Position numbers and translations under genes: made by a program
In this document: piece after piece, positions 31,917 to 40,196 of the stretch
Position numbering within the stretch: the first letter of the stretch is position 1
Layout of the letters: every line of letters starts with the position of its first letter
The notes under the pieces: model-generated
Told to the model about the DNA's origin: nothing
The model's database searches: none
Seen by the model: the letters and a program-made list of their open reading frames with translations, nothing else
Origin: Bradyrhizobium liaoningense
GTDB lineage: Bacteria; Pseudomonadota; Alphaproteobacteria; Rhizobiales; Xanthobacteraceae
Assembly: GCF_018130825.1 (NCBI RefSeq)
Contig: NZ_JAFCJS010000008.1
Span: 186,001-250,000, forward strand
DNA length: 64,000 nt
Direction of reading: 5' to 3'

Positions 31917-33128
31917 ATGGCTGGCGCCCGATCCCGCAATTTTGCGGGCTGGCCGCTGTTCGCAAACAGTTTTCGGCCCTTTTTCCTGCTCGCCGCCATC
32001 CAGGCCGGGCTCTCGATTCTGGCCTGGCTGCCGATGTTCTACGGTGAATTGTCGGTGACATCGGCCTTCGCGCCGCGCGACTGGCACGTCCACGAGATGC
32101 TCTATGGCTTCCTGCCGGCGGTCATCACCGGGTTCCTGTTCACGGCAATCCCGAACTGGACCGGGCGGCTGCCGATCCAGGGGACCTCGCTGGCAGCACT
32201 GCTGGTGGTCTGGCTCGCCGGGCGCGTTGCGGTGACGCTGTCGGCCGAGATCGGCTGGGCCTTCGCGCTGGTCGTCGATGCCGCTTTCCTGGCGCTGGTC
32301 GTCGCCGCTGCGACGCGCGAGATCATCGCGGGCGGCAATTGGCGCAATTTGCCGGTGGTGGTGCTGGTGCTCATGTTGCTCTCCGGCAATGTCGGCTTTC
32401 ATCTCGAAGCACATTACGAAGGCGCGGCCGATGTCAGCATCCGCGTCGGCGTCAGTGTCGTGATGCTGCTGATCGCGCTGATCGGCGGCCGCATCATTCC
32501 GAGCTTCACCCGCAACTGGCTGGTCAAGTTCAATCCCGGACGCCTGCCGGTGCCATTCGGACGTTTTGACGGCGCGGTGATCGGAGCGAGCGCACTGGCG
32601 CTGATCGGGTGGATCGCGGCGCCGCTGAACATGGTCACCGGTGTTCTAATGGCTGTGGTTGGCGTGCTGCATCTGGTTCGGCTCGCCCGTTGGGCCGGCG
32701 ATCGCACCACGCGCGAGCGGCTGCTGCTGATCCTGCATGTCGGTTACGTCTTCGTGCCGTTCGGCTTCATCCTGAATGCCCTGGCGGCCTTCGGCGAACT
32801 GCCGCCGAGTGCCGGCATTCATGCCTGGATGGCGGGCGCGGCCGGGACCATGACGCTCGCGGTGATGACGCGTGCAAGCCTCGGTCATACCGGGCAGGCG
32901 CTGACCGCCTCGCCCGCGACGCAAGCCATCTATGTCGCGATTGTCGTTGCGGCGCTGGCGCGGGTCTGCGCAGCGGTCGTGCCTGCGCATGGTGACGTGC
33001 TGTTGCATGTCGCGGCCTTCGGCTGGGTCGCCGCGTTCCTCGGCTTTGCCGTCGCATTCGGCCCGCTGCTCGCCGGCAGCCCGCGACGCGCCCTCGCCAT
33101 CATGGGCGTGCCGGCCCCGGCACGCTGA
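31917..33128 (+). CDS. nnrS: NnrS family heme/copper membrane protein
   Basis: 403 aa with about twelve TM helices. The family hallmarks FRPFFLLAAI near the start, WHVHEMLYGFLPAVITGFLFTAIPNW (read in two blocks), and GGRIIPSFTRNWL in the middle are present. NnrS is a heme- and copper-containing inner-membrane protein induced with denitrification genes and linked to NO tolerance; its exact reaction is unknown. Its position divergent from the NnrR-like gene with a shared palindromic box matches the classic nnrR-nnrS pairing. GACAGGAG precedes the ATG. It is convergent with the AraC gene, 3 nt apart. Confidence 0.93.
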   Translation: MAGARSRNFAGWPLFANSFRPFFLLAAIQAGLSILAWLPMFYGELSVTSAFAPRDWHVHEMLYGFLPAVITGFLFTAIPNWTGRLPIQGTSLAALLVVWLAGRVAVTLSAEIGWAFALVVDAAFLALVVAAATREIIAGGNWRNLPVVVLVLMLLSGNVGFHLEAHYEGAADVSIRVGVSVVMLLIALIGGRIIPSFTRNWLVKFNPGRLPVPFGRFDGAVIGASALALIGWIAAPLNMVTGVLMAVVGVLHLVRLARWAGDRTTRERLLLILHVGYVFVPFGFILNALAAFGELPPSAGIHAWMAGAAGTMTLAVMTRASLGHTGQALTASPATQAIYVAIVVAALARVCAAVVPAHGDVLLHVAAFGWVAAFLGFAVAFGPLLAGSPRRALAIMGVPAPAR

Positions 33129-33131
33129 GTC

Positions 33132-34169
33132 CTAGGCGGCCGATGCGGGAGCGGTTTCGATTGGCTTTCCCAGCGGCCGCATGCCCTTGCGCCATGCGGT
33201 GATGGTGCAGCCGAAGCGGCCGCGGAACCAGCGGGCCATCGCGCTTTGCGCGGAGAAGCCGAGCTGCGCGGCGATATCGGCCAGCGGCCGGTCGGGATCG
33301 TCGATCAGCTGCATCACGAGATCGGCGCGCTGGGCGTCGAGGATGGCCGAGAAGCTGGTGCCTGATGCGGCGAGGTGGCGGTGGACGGTGCGGCGGGTGC
33401 AGGCGAGGTGCTCGGCCACCCGCTCGACGGTGCAATCGCCGCTGGCGAGCAGGGTCCGCACCACCTCGTCGACCTTCTCCTCCCAGCTTGCCGGCCGGGT
33501 CTCGATCGCCTCGATCCGCTTGCGCAGATAATTCGCGATCAGGGGATGCGCGCTCGGAATTCGCCGCTCCATATCGTGCGCCGACAGCAGGATCGCATCG
33601 TCATCCGCCTTGAAGGTCACGCGGCATCCGAAGAAGTCGCGGTAGCGCTTGCGGTCGTGCGGCGGCGGATAATGCAGGTGCACCTCCTGCGGCCGCCAAT
33701 CGCTGCCGAACAGCGACTGGATGATGCGGTGGACGCTGCCGAGCGCCATGTCGATCGACTGCCGCGGCGCGCGCGGCTGCCGGCCGCGCAGGTGCAGCGT
33801 GATGGTCACGGTCTGCCTGTCCCTGACGACGTCGAGCTTCATGCCGTCGTGATGAATGTGAATGAATCGCGAGAACGCCTCGATCGCTTCGCCGACGGTC
33901 GCCTGTTCGCGTACGATCAGGCCGACCGCGCCGAAATTGGTCAGGCCGCCGCGCTCGGCGAGGCGCAGGCCGAAATCTTCGGCACCGGAAGCCTCTGCCG
34001 ACAATTCGAGCAGGCGGCGCACGCTGGTGACTGCAATCGGTGTATCGGGCTTGTCCAGCACGGCCAGCGGCAGCCTGACCTTGCGCATCATCTGCCTGGG
34101 GTCGAGCCCGACTGCCCGGGCGACCTCCGGGTAATAGCTCAAGCCTGCGCTGCGAATGAGGTCGGTCAT
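33132..34169 (-). CDS. AraC family transcriptional regulator
   Basis: 345 aa. The N-terminal half (about 1-200) has the arabinose_bd/OruR-like pattern: SVRRLLELSAEASGAEDFGLRLAE and TNFGAVGLIVREQATVGEAI. The C-terminal AraC HTH pair (about 240-335) includes RVAEHLACTRRTVHRHLAASG and ADIAAQLGFSAQSAMARWFRG. The inducer is unknown; related regulators control catabolic or virulence genes. ATG 34169 (MTDLIRSAG) fits the family start; the frame stays open further upstream without family support. It is tightly convergent with nnrS and divergent from the FixJ-like gene. Confidence 0.88.
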   Translation of the reverse strand: MTDLIRSAGLSYYPEVARAVGLDPRQMMRKVRLPLAVLDKPDTPIAVTSVRRLLELSAEASGAEDFGLRLAERGGLTNFGAVGLIVREQATVGEAIEAFSRFIHIHHDGMKLDVVRDRQTVTITLHLRGRQPRAPRQSIDMALGSVHRIIQSLFGSDWRPQEVHLHYPPPHDRKRYRDFFGCRVTFKADDDAILLSAHDMERRIPSAHPLIANYLRKRIEAIETRPASWEEKVDEVVRTLLASGDCTVERVAEHLACTRRTVHRHLAASGTSFSAILDAQRADLVMQLIDDPDRPLADIAAQLGFSAQSAMARWFRGRFGCTITAWRKGMRPLGKPIETAPASAA

Positions 34170-34369
34170 GCGAACCGTTCCTGCCAGCCATTCCCGCAGA
34201 TGTCCCGAAATGTAAAGTTTCTGTCCCGATCCGTCAAATCCGGGAACAGGACGGAACATACATAAGGGAAACCGAAGCACGGGCGTGAATGCCGTGCGCA
34301 TGACGGCGGGGCGCGACGGGGCCCCCGGCCGTCTCGGGTCATTTGACCAAGACATTGCTGGATCGGGAT

Positions 34370-34990
34370 ATGCCGGGGAACATGCTTTCCAAGGGCGAGG
34401 TATTCGTCATCGACACTGACGCCGCCTCCCGCGAACAACTTTCCAATGCGCTCCAACAGGGCGCCTATGACGTGATCTGCTTCGCCGATGGCGCTTCTCT
34501 GCTCTCGGAAGCAAGGGAGCGGATGCCGGCGTGTGTGCTGCTGGAGATGCCGCCGGATCGCTCCGCCCTCGAGGTGCTGAAGCGGCTGCGCGAGGAGAAT
34601 TGCATGGCGCCGGTTCTGGTGACCTCGGCGAACGGCAGCATCGCCATGGCGGTCGACGCGATCAAGAGCGGCGCGACCGACTTCATCGAAAAGCCGTTCC
34701 GCACCCACGACATCGTTGGCCGCATCGATGCCGCCATCGACGAGGTCGCCCAGCCCGGTTCGAGCCGGCAGCGCTGGTTGCCCGGCTGCGAGCCCCTGAC
34801 CGAGCGTGAAGGCGACGTGCTCGAGCATCTTGCCGCCGGCCTCACCAACAAGGAGATCGCCCGGCGCATCCATTTGAGCGCCCGGACAGTCGAGGGCTAC
34901 CGCGCCAGCATCCTGAAGAAGGCCGGCGCCAAGAACGTGACCGATCTGCTCCGCCGCATCTTCGGCAAGGGCTCGCCCGCTCAGGCCTGA
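34370..34990 (+). CDS. FixJ/LuxR-type response regulator with an atypical receiver
   Basis: 206 aa. The receiver-like domain (about 9-125) begins VFVIDTDAAS and keeps the Thr/Ser switch (LVTSANGS) and Lys in FIEKPF. But the phosphoacceptor region reads ACVLLEMPPDRS where FixJ has LDVRMPGMDG, placing Glu59 at the Asp site. It is probably unphosphorylated and constitutively active-like, or controlled another way (inference). The LuxR HTH (about 145-200: LTEREGDVLEHLAAGLTNKE, TVEGYRASILKKAG) is intact. Starts at 34343 (TTG) or 34382 (ATG) are possible. No sensor kinase is adjacent. Confidence 0.87.
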   Translation: MPGNMLSKGEVFVIDTDAASREQLSNALQQGAYDVICFADGASLLSEARERMPACVLLEMPPDRSALEVLKRLREENCMAPVLVTSANGSIAMAVDAIKSGATDFIEKPFRTHDIVGRIDAAIDEVAQPGSSRQRWLPGCEPLTEREGDVLEHLAAGLTNKEIARRIHLSARTVEGYRASILKKAGAKNVTDLLRRIFGKGSPAQA

Positions 34991-35160
34991 GGTCTCCGCG
35001 GCGCGTTGTCCGCGTTCCGTGGCCATGGTGCCGCCGCAGCGGCGCCCCACGGAAACCCCAATCGAACCGGTTCCTTCCCTGCCGCGTCCAACCATGTTGG
35101 CGAGGCATTTGATCGCGCGCGTCCGGCTGGCGGCGCGGCGATACCGGCAGGAGGGATTTT

Positions 35161-36840
35161 ATGCGCATCACCGCAAGATGTTTGGCAACGACGAGCCTGG
35201 TCCTGGTGACAATGGCCGCGGCGTCACCGTCATGGGCCGCCGATCTGGGCGCCAATTCGGCGATCGACACCGTCACCGTTTACCCTGATGGCGCCACCGT
35301 CACCCGCGTCATAACGGTCGATTTGCCGTCCGGAGATTCGACGCTGGTGGCCAAGGACTTTCCGCTCGGTCTCGATACCTCCTCCATCCGCGTCGAGGGT
35401 GAGGGCGGTGCAAAGCTCACCATCGGCACGATCGATGCGCGGCCGCCGCGCGCCGCGCCGGTCAACCTGCCTGAGCTGGACAAGCGGATCGAGGCTCTGA
35501 ACGACCAGCGCGCCGACCTGCAGGGCGCGATCGACTCGGCCAATGCACGGCGCAAATTCGCGGAGCACTTTGCGGAAGCGTCCCCCGTGGGTATCGGCGA
35601 GAAGGGCGAGGCGCGGCCGATTGCCGAATGGCGCACGGCCTTTGCTGCGGTCGGCGAGGAGATTTCGAGCGCCGATACCGCCATCCGCGACGCCACGCGC
35701 AAGATGCGCGAGATCGACCGGCAGATCGCCGAACTCGACGTCGAACGCAAAGCCAAGCCGCCGAGCAAGCTCGAGGTTCGCATGGACGTTGCCGCCGCAG
35801 CCGCGACCAAGGCGACGTTGCGGGTCACCTATAATGTGCGCAATGCGCGCTGGCTGCCGCTCTATGACGCCCGGCTCGACACCGGCGCCAAGGACCGCAA
35901 GCCGCAGCTCGAGCTGGTCCGTCGCGCCGAGATCACGCAATCGACCGGCGAGGACTGGTCGAACGTCTCGCTCGGCGTCTCCACGGTTCGCATCAGCCGC
36001 GGCGGCAATGCGCCGGAGCTGGGTTCGCTGGTCGCGCAATATCCGCAGGTGCCGAAGCCGATGGCGCTCGGTACGGCCTCGGATCTGGCGCGGCCCGCGC
36101 CAGTCATGCAGGAGCGTTCTGCGCGAGTTATGCCTATGTCCAAGGCCCTCGAAGCCGAGCCGCGTGAACGCGCCGATGAACAACAGGCGATTGCCGAGAT
36201 CGGCGGTTTCCAGGCGACCTTCAAGATCCCCGGCCGCGTCAGTCTCGGCGCCGCCGAAGGCGCCAAGAGCCTGAAAATCGCGTCTATGAATGTGCCGGCC
36301 GATCTTGCAGTCCGCGCAGCCCCGGTGATGGATACCACCGCCTTCCTCGAAGCGAGCTTCAAGCAGACCGACGATACGACGCTGCTGCCGGGCAAGGTCG
36401 CGATCTATCGCGACGGCGTCTTCGTCGGCCGCGGCAAGCTCGCAGCTTCGGCCAAGGACGACATCGTGCGGCTCGGTTTCGGTGCCGACGACAAGGTCAA
36501 GATCGAACGCGCCGTGCTCAAGCGCAACGAAGGCTCGGCGGGCCTCTTGGTAACGACGTCGAAGACCGACGAGCGTTCGTTCAAGACCACGGTCCGCAAC
36601 GGCCATGACTTCCCGATCAAGGTTGCGATCGAGGATCAGCTGCCGGTCAGCGAGAGCGAGGACATCGTCGTCGAGATGCTGCCCTCGACCACACCGCCGA
36701 CCGCGAGCAACATCCGCGACAAGCGCGGCGTGCTGGAATGGTCGTTCGACGCCAAGCCCGGCGAGGTCAAGGACATCACCTTCGCCTGGCGCATCCGCTG
36801 GCCGAAGGACAAGAGCATGGTGATCGTGCCGGCGGGGTAG
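35161..36840 (+). CDS. MuiA-like DUF4140/DUF4139 periplasmic protein
   Basis: 559 aa with a Sec signal peptide (about 1-26, cleaved after SWAA). DUF4140 covers about 34-130 (DTVTVYPDGATVTRVITVDL). A coiled-coil segment (about 110-195, rich in Ala, Arg and Glu) precedes the large beta-rich DUF4139 region (about 205-555), with VTYNVRNARWLPLYDARL and LEWSFDAKPGEVKDITFAWR. Named mucoidy inhibitor A in some bacteria; its biochemical role is unknown. GGAGGGA lies before the ATG. Stands alone; convergent with hmuV, with a small GC hairpin (36859-36872) in the gap. Confidence 0.9.
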   Translation: MRITARCLATTSLVLVTMAAASPSWAADLGANSAIDTVTVYPDGATVTRVITVDLPSGDSTLVAKDFPLGLDTSSIRVEGEGGAKLTIGTIDARPPRAAPVNLPELDKRIEALNDQRADLQGAIDSANARRKFAEHFAEASPVGIGEKGEARPIAEWRTAFAAVGEEISSADTAIRDATRKMREIDRQIAELDVERKAKPPSKLEVRMDVAAAAATKATLRVTYNVRNARWLPLYDARLDTGAKDRKPQLELVRRAEITQSTGEDWSNVSLGVSTVRISRGGNAPELGSLVAQYPQVPKPMALGTASDLARPAPVMQERSARVMPMSKALEAEPRERADEQQAIAEIGGFQATFKIPGRVSLGAAEGAKSLKIASMNVPADLAVRAAPVMDTTAFLEASFKQTDDTTLLPGKVAIYRDGVFVGRGKLAASAKDDIVRLGFGADDKVKIERAVLKRNEGSAGLLVTTSKTDERSFKTTVRNGHDFPIKVAIEDQLPVSESEDIVVEMLPSTTPPTASNIRDKRGVLEWSFDAKPGEVKDITFAWRIRWPKDKSMVIVPAG

Positions 36841-36887
36841 AGGCCACCTTTCACCTGGCCCCGCAAGCGGGGCGAGGGAGTGCACCG

Positions 36888-37688
36888 TCATCGCGAAGCG
36901 GGCGCCGCCCGCATCGACTGCGGCAGCACATACGGCACGCCGTCGGCCTGATGGACGACGGCGTCGATCTCGAAAATATCGCGGATGATCTCGCGCGTGA
37001 CGACCTCGGCTCGCGAGCCGTCCGCGGCGAGCCGGCCGCCGCTCAGCACGATGAGCCGGTCGGCAAAGCGGATCGCGAGATTGAGGTCGTGCAGGATCGC
37101 GATCACCGCGGTGCCGCTGCCAGCGCGGCGGCGCGCCGCTTCGACGAGGTCGATCTGGTGGCGCAGATCGAGGCTCGAGGTCGGCTCGTCCAGCAGGAGG
37201 AGGCCGGGACCATGCTCGGCCTCGCCGCAGGCGAGCTGCACCAGCACGCGGGCGAAATGGGCGCGCTGCTGCTCGCCGCCCGACAGCGTCGGCAATTGCC
37301 GCCCGCGGAAATGCGCCAGGCCCACCTCGTCCAGCGCGGCGTCGACCAGCGGAGCGGCATCGCGCGCGCCGCGTTCGCCAGCGCCCATCAGCACGATCTC
37401 CTCGACCGTGAAGGGAAACGTCACGTTGATGTGCTGCGACAGCATCGCGCGGCGCGCAGCAAGCTCGCGCGGCGTGTAGGTGCCGATGTCGCGCTGCTTC
37501 AACCGCACCTCGCCCTCGCTTGGGCGGAGATCGCCGGAGAGCAGCCGCAGCAGCGTCGACTTGCCGGCGCCGTTCGGGCCGATGATGGCGACCATCTCAC
37601 CGGCGGCAACGGTCAGGCCGACGCCATCGAGCAACGTCGCGCGGCCGGCGCGCTTGACCAGGCCGCGCGCCTCGATCACGGCGCTCAT
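36888..37688 (-). CDS. hmuV: Heme ABC transporter ATP-binding protein
   Basis: 266 aa ATPase of the heme/siderophore/B12 importer class. Walker A is GPNGAGKSTLL, the signature LSGGEQQRAHFARVL, Walker B LLLLDEPTSSLD, and the switch His sits in ILHDLNLAI. The insertion LACGEAEHGPG between signature and Walker B is usual in HmuV. It powers heme import from periplasm to cytosol with HmuU. Its ATG overlaps the hmuU stop by 4 bp. Last gene of the hmuPTUV operon. Confidence 0.95.
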   Translation of the reverse strand: MSAVIEARGLVKRAGRATLLDGVGLTVAAGEMVAIIGPNGAGKSTLLRLLSGDLRPSEGEVRLKQRDIGTYTPRELAARRAMLSQHINVTFPFTVEEIVLMGAGERGARDAAPLVDAALDEVGLAHFRGRQLPTLSGGEQQRAHFARVLVQLACGEAEHGPGLLLLDEPTSSLDLRHQIDLVEAARRRAGSGTAVIAILHDLNLAIRFADRLIVLSGGRLAADGSRAEVVTREIIRDIFEIDAVVHQADGVPYVLPQSMRAAPASR

Positions 37689-38776
37689 AGCGCGGCGAGC
37701 CCGCGCTGCCGCAGCAGGATGCCGAGGAAAACCGGCGCGCCGACGGCGGCGGTTAGGATGCCGATCGGCATTTCCGCGGGCGCGACGATGGTGCGCGCCA
37801 GCGTGTCGGCGCCGACCATCAGGATGGCGCCGAGCAGCACCGAGGCGGGTAGCAGCAGCCGATGCGCAGGTCCAATAACGAGGCGGAGCAGATGCGGCAC
37901 GACGATGCCGACGAAGCCGATGACGCCGCTGATAGACACCGCGACGCCGGTCATGGCGGAGACCATGACGATCGAGATGCGCTTGAGGCGCTCGACATCG
38001 ACGCCGCCGTGAAATGCGTCGGCCTCGCCAAGCACCAGCAGATCGAGGCCGCGGGCGATGAAGGCGCAGGCTGCGAGCCCGACAACAAGGACCGGCGCAA
38101 GGACGGCGGCCTTGGCCCAGGTCGCGCCGCTCATCGAGCCGAGCATCCAGAACGTGATGTCGCGCAGCTGGCGATCATCGGCGATGAACACGAGAAGTCC
38201 GATGCCCGCGTTGGCGATCGCGGTGATGGCGACGCCGGCAAGCAGGAAGATCGCGATCGAGGTCCGCCCCGAGCGGCTGGAGATGCCGTAGAGGATTGCG
38301 GTGGTCGCCAGCGAGCCCGCGAAGGCGGCGAGTGGCAGCAGCTCGGTCTGGAGGAAGCGCAGCGCCTCGCCGAAGCGTGAATCCGTGAAGACGATTGCGC
38401 TCGCGGCCGCGAGCGCGCCGCCGCTGGAGACGCCGACGAGGGCGGGATCGGCCAGCGGGTTGCGAAACAGTCCTTGCATGATCGCGCCGGCCGCCGCCAG
38501 CAGCCCGCCGACCATCGCAGTCGCGGCGATGCGGGGGATGCGGATCGACCACAGCACGAGCTGGTCGCGCGTCGTCATGGCATCGGCGGTGGTGTTGCTG
38601 ATGAAGCCGAGCGCAGCAGGAAGCCGGGACAGGGGAATGCCGGCTGCACCGACCGTCAGGGCAACGATGGCGGTGGCGAGCAGCGCCGCAACCAGAAGGG
38701 GGATCGCGAACGATGCGGACCGCCGTCCTGCAGGTCGTCGCAGGCTCCGTGCCCCGGTCCCGACCGCCACGCTCAT
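37685..38776 (-). CDS. hmuU: Heme ABC transporter permease
   Basis: 363 aa of the FecCD/BtuC family, about ten TM helices. Landmarks are RIPRIAATAMVGGLLAAAGA, FRNPLADPALVGVSSGGALA and VGIVVPHLLRLVIGPAHRLLLP, the last a coupling-helix signature with the G-P-x-H-R block. It forms a homodimeric inner-membrane channel for heme. ATG 38776 overlaps the TGA of hmuT (ATGA). A longer upstream frame lies inside hmuT and is not used. The Arg/Pro-rich N-terminus (about 1-20) precedes TM1. Confidence 0.94.
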   Translation of the reverse strand: MSVAVGTGARSLRRPAGRRSASFAIPLLVAALLATAIVALTVGAAGIPLSRLPAALGFISNTTADAMTTRDQLVLWSIRIPRIAATAMVGGLLAAAGAIMQGLFRNPLADPALVGVSSGGALAAASAIVFTDSRFGEALRFLQTELLPLAAFAGSLATTAILYGISSRSGRTSIAIFLLAGVAITAIANAGIGLLVFIADDRQLRDITFWMLGSMSGATWAKAAVLAPVLVVGLAACAFIARGLDLLVLGEADAFHGGVDVERLKRISIVMVSAMTGVAVSISGVIGFVGIVVPHLLRLVIGPAHRLLLPASVLLGAILMVGADTLARTIVAPAEMPIGILTAAVGAPVFLGILLRQRGLAAL

Positions 38777-39723
38777 TGCCGGCAATTCGCCGCCGACAGG
38801 GCCGACGTGAATGCGCCGCCATCGGCCAAGGCCGGATACAGCTTGACCGAGAGATCGCGCGCCGCCGCCGCCGTGCGCGGCCCGAAGCCGAGCAGATAGA
38901 GGCCGTCCATGGTGATGAAGCTCTTGTTGGCCGCGACCGGGGTCAGCGCAAAGCCGGGATGTGCATAGACTGCATCGGCCTGCAGCGAATCCTTGCCGCG
39001 CTCGATCGACAGCACGACGTCGGGCTTTGCGGCCACGATCGCCTCGTCGCCGATCACCTTGTAGCCGTCGTAATCGTCGACCGCGTTGGCGGCGCCCGCG
39101 AGCTGGATGATTTCGTCGGCCGCGGTCTTGTGGCCGGCGACCATTGCGCGCCCGTTCTGGAGCGACATCACGAACATCACGCGCACCGGCTTCGTCACCT
39201 TGGCGCGCAGCGCGCGGAGCTGGGCGAGATCGGCGCCGACCGCGGCGCTGAGACATTCAGCGCGCGCATCGACGCCCATGGCGTGGCCGACCAGCTTGAT
39301 CTTCCCGATCAGCCCTTCCTCGGAGAAGGTCTCGGGCACCAGCACCAGCGGCACCTTCGCCGTCTCCAGGATGTCCATGGTCTCGCGCGGGCCCGAGCCC
39401 TGGATCGCCAGGATCAGCGTCGGGTTGAGGCCGAGCACGCCCTCGGCCGAGATCTGGCGCATGTAGCCGACGTTGGGTTTGTCGTGCAGCGCAGCGGCCG
39501 GATAGAGGCTCGTGGTGTCGACGCCGACCAGCCGGCTTTCCAGCCCGAGCGCATAGAGGATCTCGGTGATGGCGCCGCCGATCGAGACCGTGCGGGCAAA
39601 ATCGATGACCGCGACATCGCGATCACGCGCGTCATGCACCGTGATGCCTGCGGCATGTGCGCTGGACGCAACCGCGATGGTGGCGGTGAGCATGAGGTTC
39701 GCGAGGGTGCGACAAAATGTCAT
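38773..39723 (-). CDS. hmuT: Periplasmic heme-binding protein
   Basis: 316 aa with a Sec signal peptide (about 1-24, AVASSAHAA). It is a class III periplasmic binding protein: ISIGGAITEILYALG-like start (here VSIGGAITEILYALGLESRL), VGVDTTSLYP, and NVGYMRQISAEGVLGLNPTL with a Tyr in the position used for axial heme ligation in HmuT/ShuT proteins. It delivers heme from the outer-membrane receptor to HmuUV. It begins 6 nt after the hmuP stop and overlaps hmuU by 4 bp. Confidence 0.94.
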   Translation of the reverse strand: MTFCRTLANLMLTATIAVASSAHAAGITVHDARDRDVAVIDFARTVSIGGAITEILYALGLESRLVGVDTTSLYPAAALHDKPNVGYMRQISAEGVLGLNPTLILAIQGSGPRETMDILETAKVPLVLVPETFSEEGLIGKIKLVGHAMGVDARAECLSAAVGADLAQLRALRAKVTKPVRVMFVMSLQNGRAMVAGHKTAADEIIQLAGAANAVDDYDGYKVIGDEAIVAAKPDVVLSIERGKDSLQADAVYAHPGFALTPVAANKSFITMDGLYLLGFGPRTAAAARDLSVKLYPALADGGAFTSALSAANCRQ

Positions 39724-39729
39724 TACAGG

Positions 39730-39936
39730 TTACTTCGTCAGGATCAGCTTGTTCTGTGAGGTCAGGCGAAGCCGATAGCTGTCCTCGCCATGTGCGATGA
39801 TGATCTCGCGCTCATGCGCGAACAGCTCGCGGCTGTCGATCCGGCCTCCTCGCATGGTGAGTGTTCTCGTTGTTGCAGAAGGGCTTTGTGTCGGCCCTGC
39901 CGCATCGCCGCTCTTGTCTCCTGATGTGGCCGACAT
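39730..39936 (-). CDS. hmuP: Hemin uptake protein HemP/HmuP
   Basis: 68 aa. The C-terminal 40 residues are the HemP domain (RGGRIDSRELFAHEREIIIA, then HGEDSYRLRLTSQNKLILTK). The N-terminus is a variable Ser/Thr/Ala-rich tail. In Bradyrhizobium japonicum HmuP is reported as a co-activator with Irr of heme-uptake genes, so this is more likely regulatory than transport. ATG 39936 (MSATSGDK) was preferred to an in-frame start 34 codons upstream that runs through the AT-rich promoter. First gene of the operon, divergent from hmuR. Confidence 0.9.
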   Translation of the reverse strand: MSATSGDKSGDAAGPTQSPSATTRTLTMRGGRIDSRELFAHEREIIIAHGEDSYRLRLTSQNKLILTK

Positions 39937-40196
39937 TTTGGGTGTGATGCGCTTTCGTAAATTCAGATGCTGCCTGCTTGTATAGGCGCCATCAGGCGCA
40001 TTCCAACGGCGCCAATTTACAATTGATATAAACTGCAACCTGCGGTCATTGACCGTCAGAGTGTTGCCACGTAACCAAATATGGCAGCGGACGGATGTCC
40101 GCGCCTTGATAAATCAGCCAGCCAGTCGCCGCGCCGTGCGGCGCACGCCAGCCAGACGACAAACAAAATTGAAGTGAAGTGCAGGCTGGGGCTGAT
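39937..40196. promoter_or_regulatory. Divergent promoter region of hmuPTUV and hmuR operons
   Basis: 260 bp with an AT-rich island around 40010-40035. It contains a 17-bp partial palindrome TTTA-N9-TAAA (40016-40032) and a perfect cggtca-t-tgaccg palindrome (40043-40055). Heme-uptake operons of rhizobia are controlled by Irr and HmuP, but I could not see a clear full Irr box; either palindrome is only a candidate. Confidence 0.4.
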
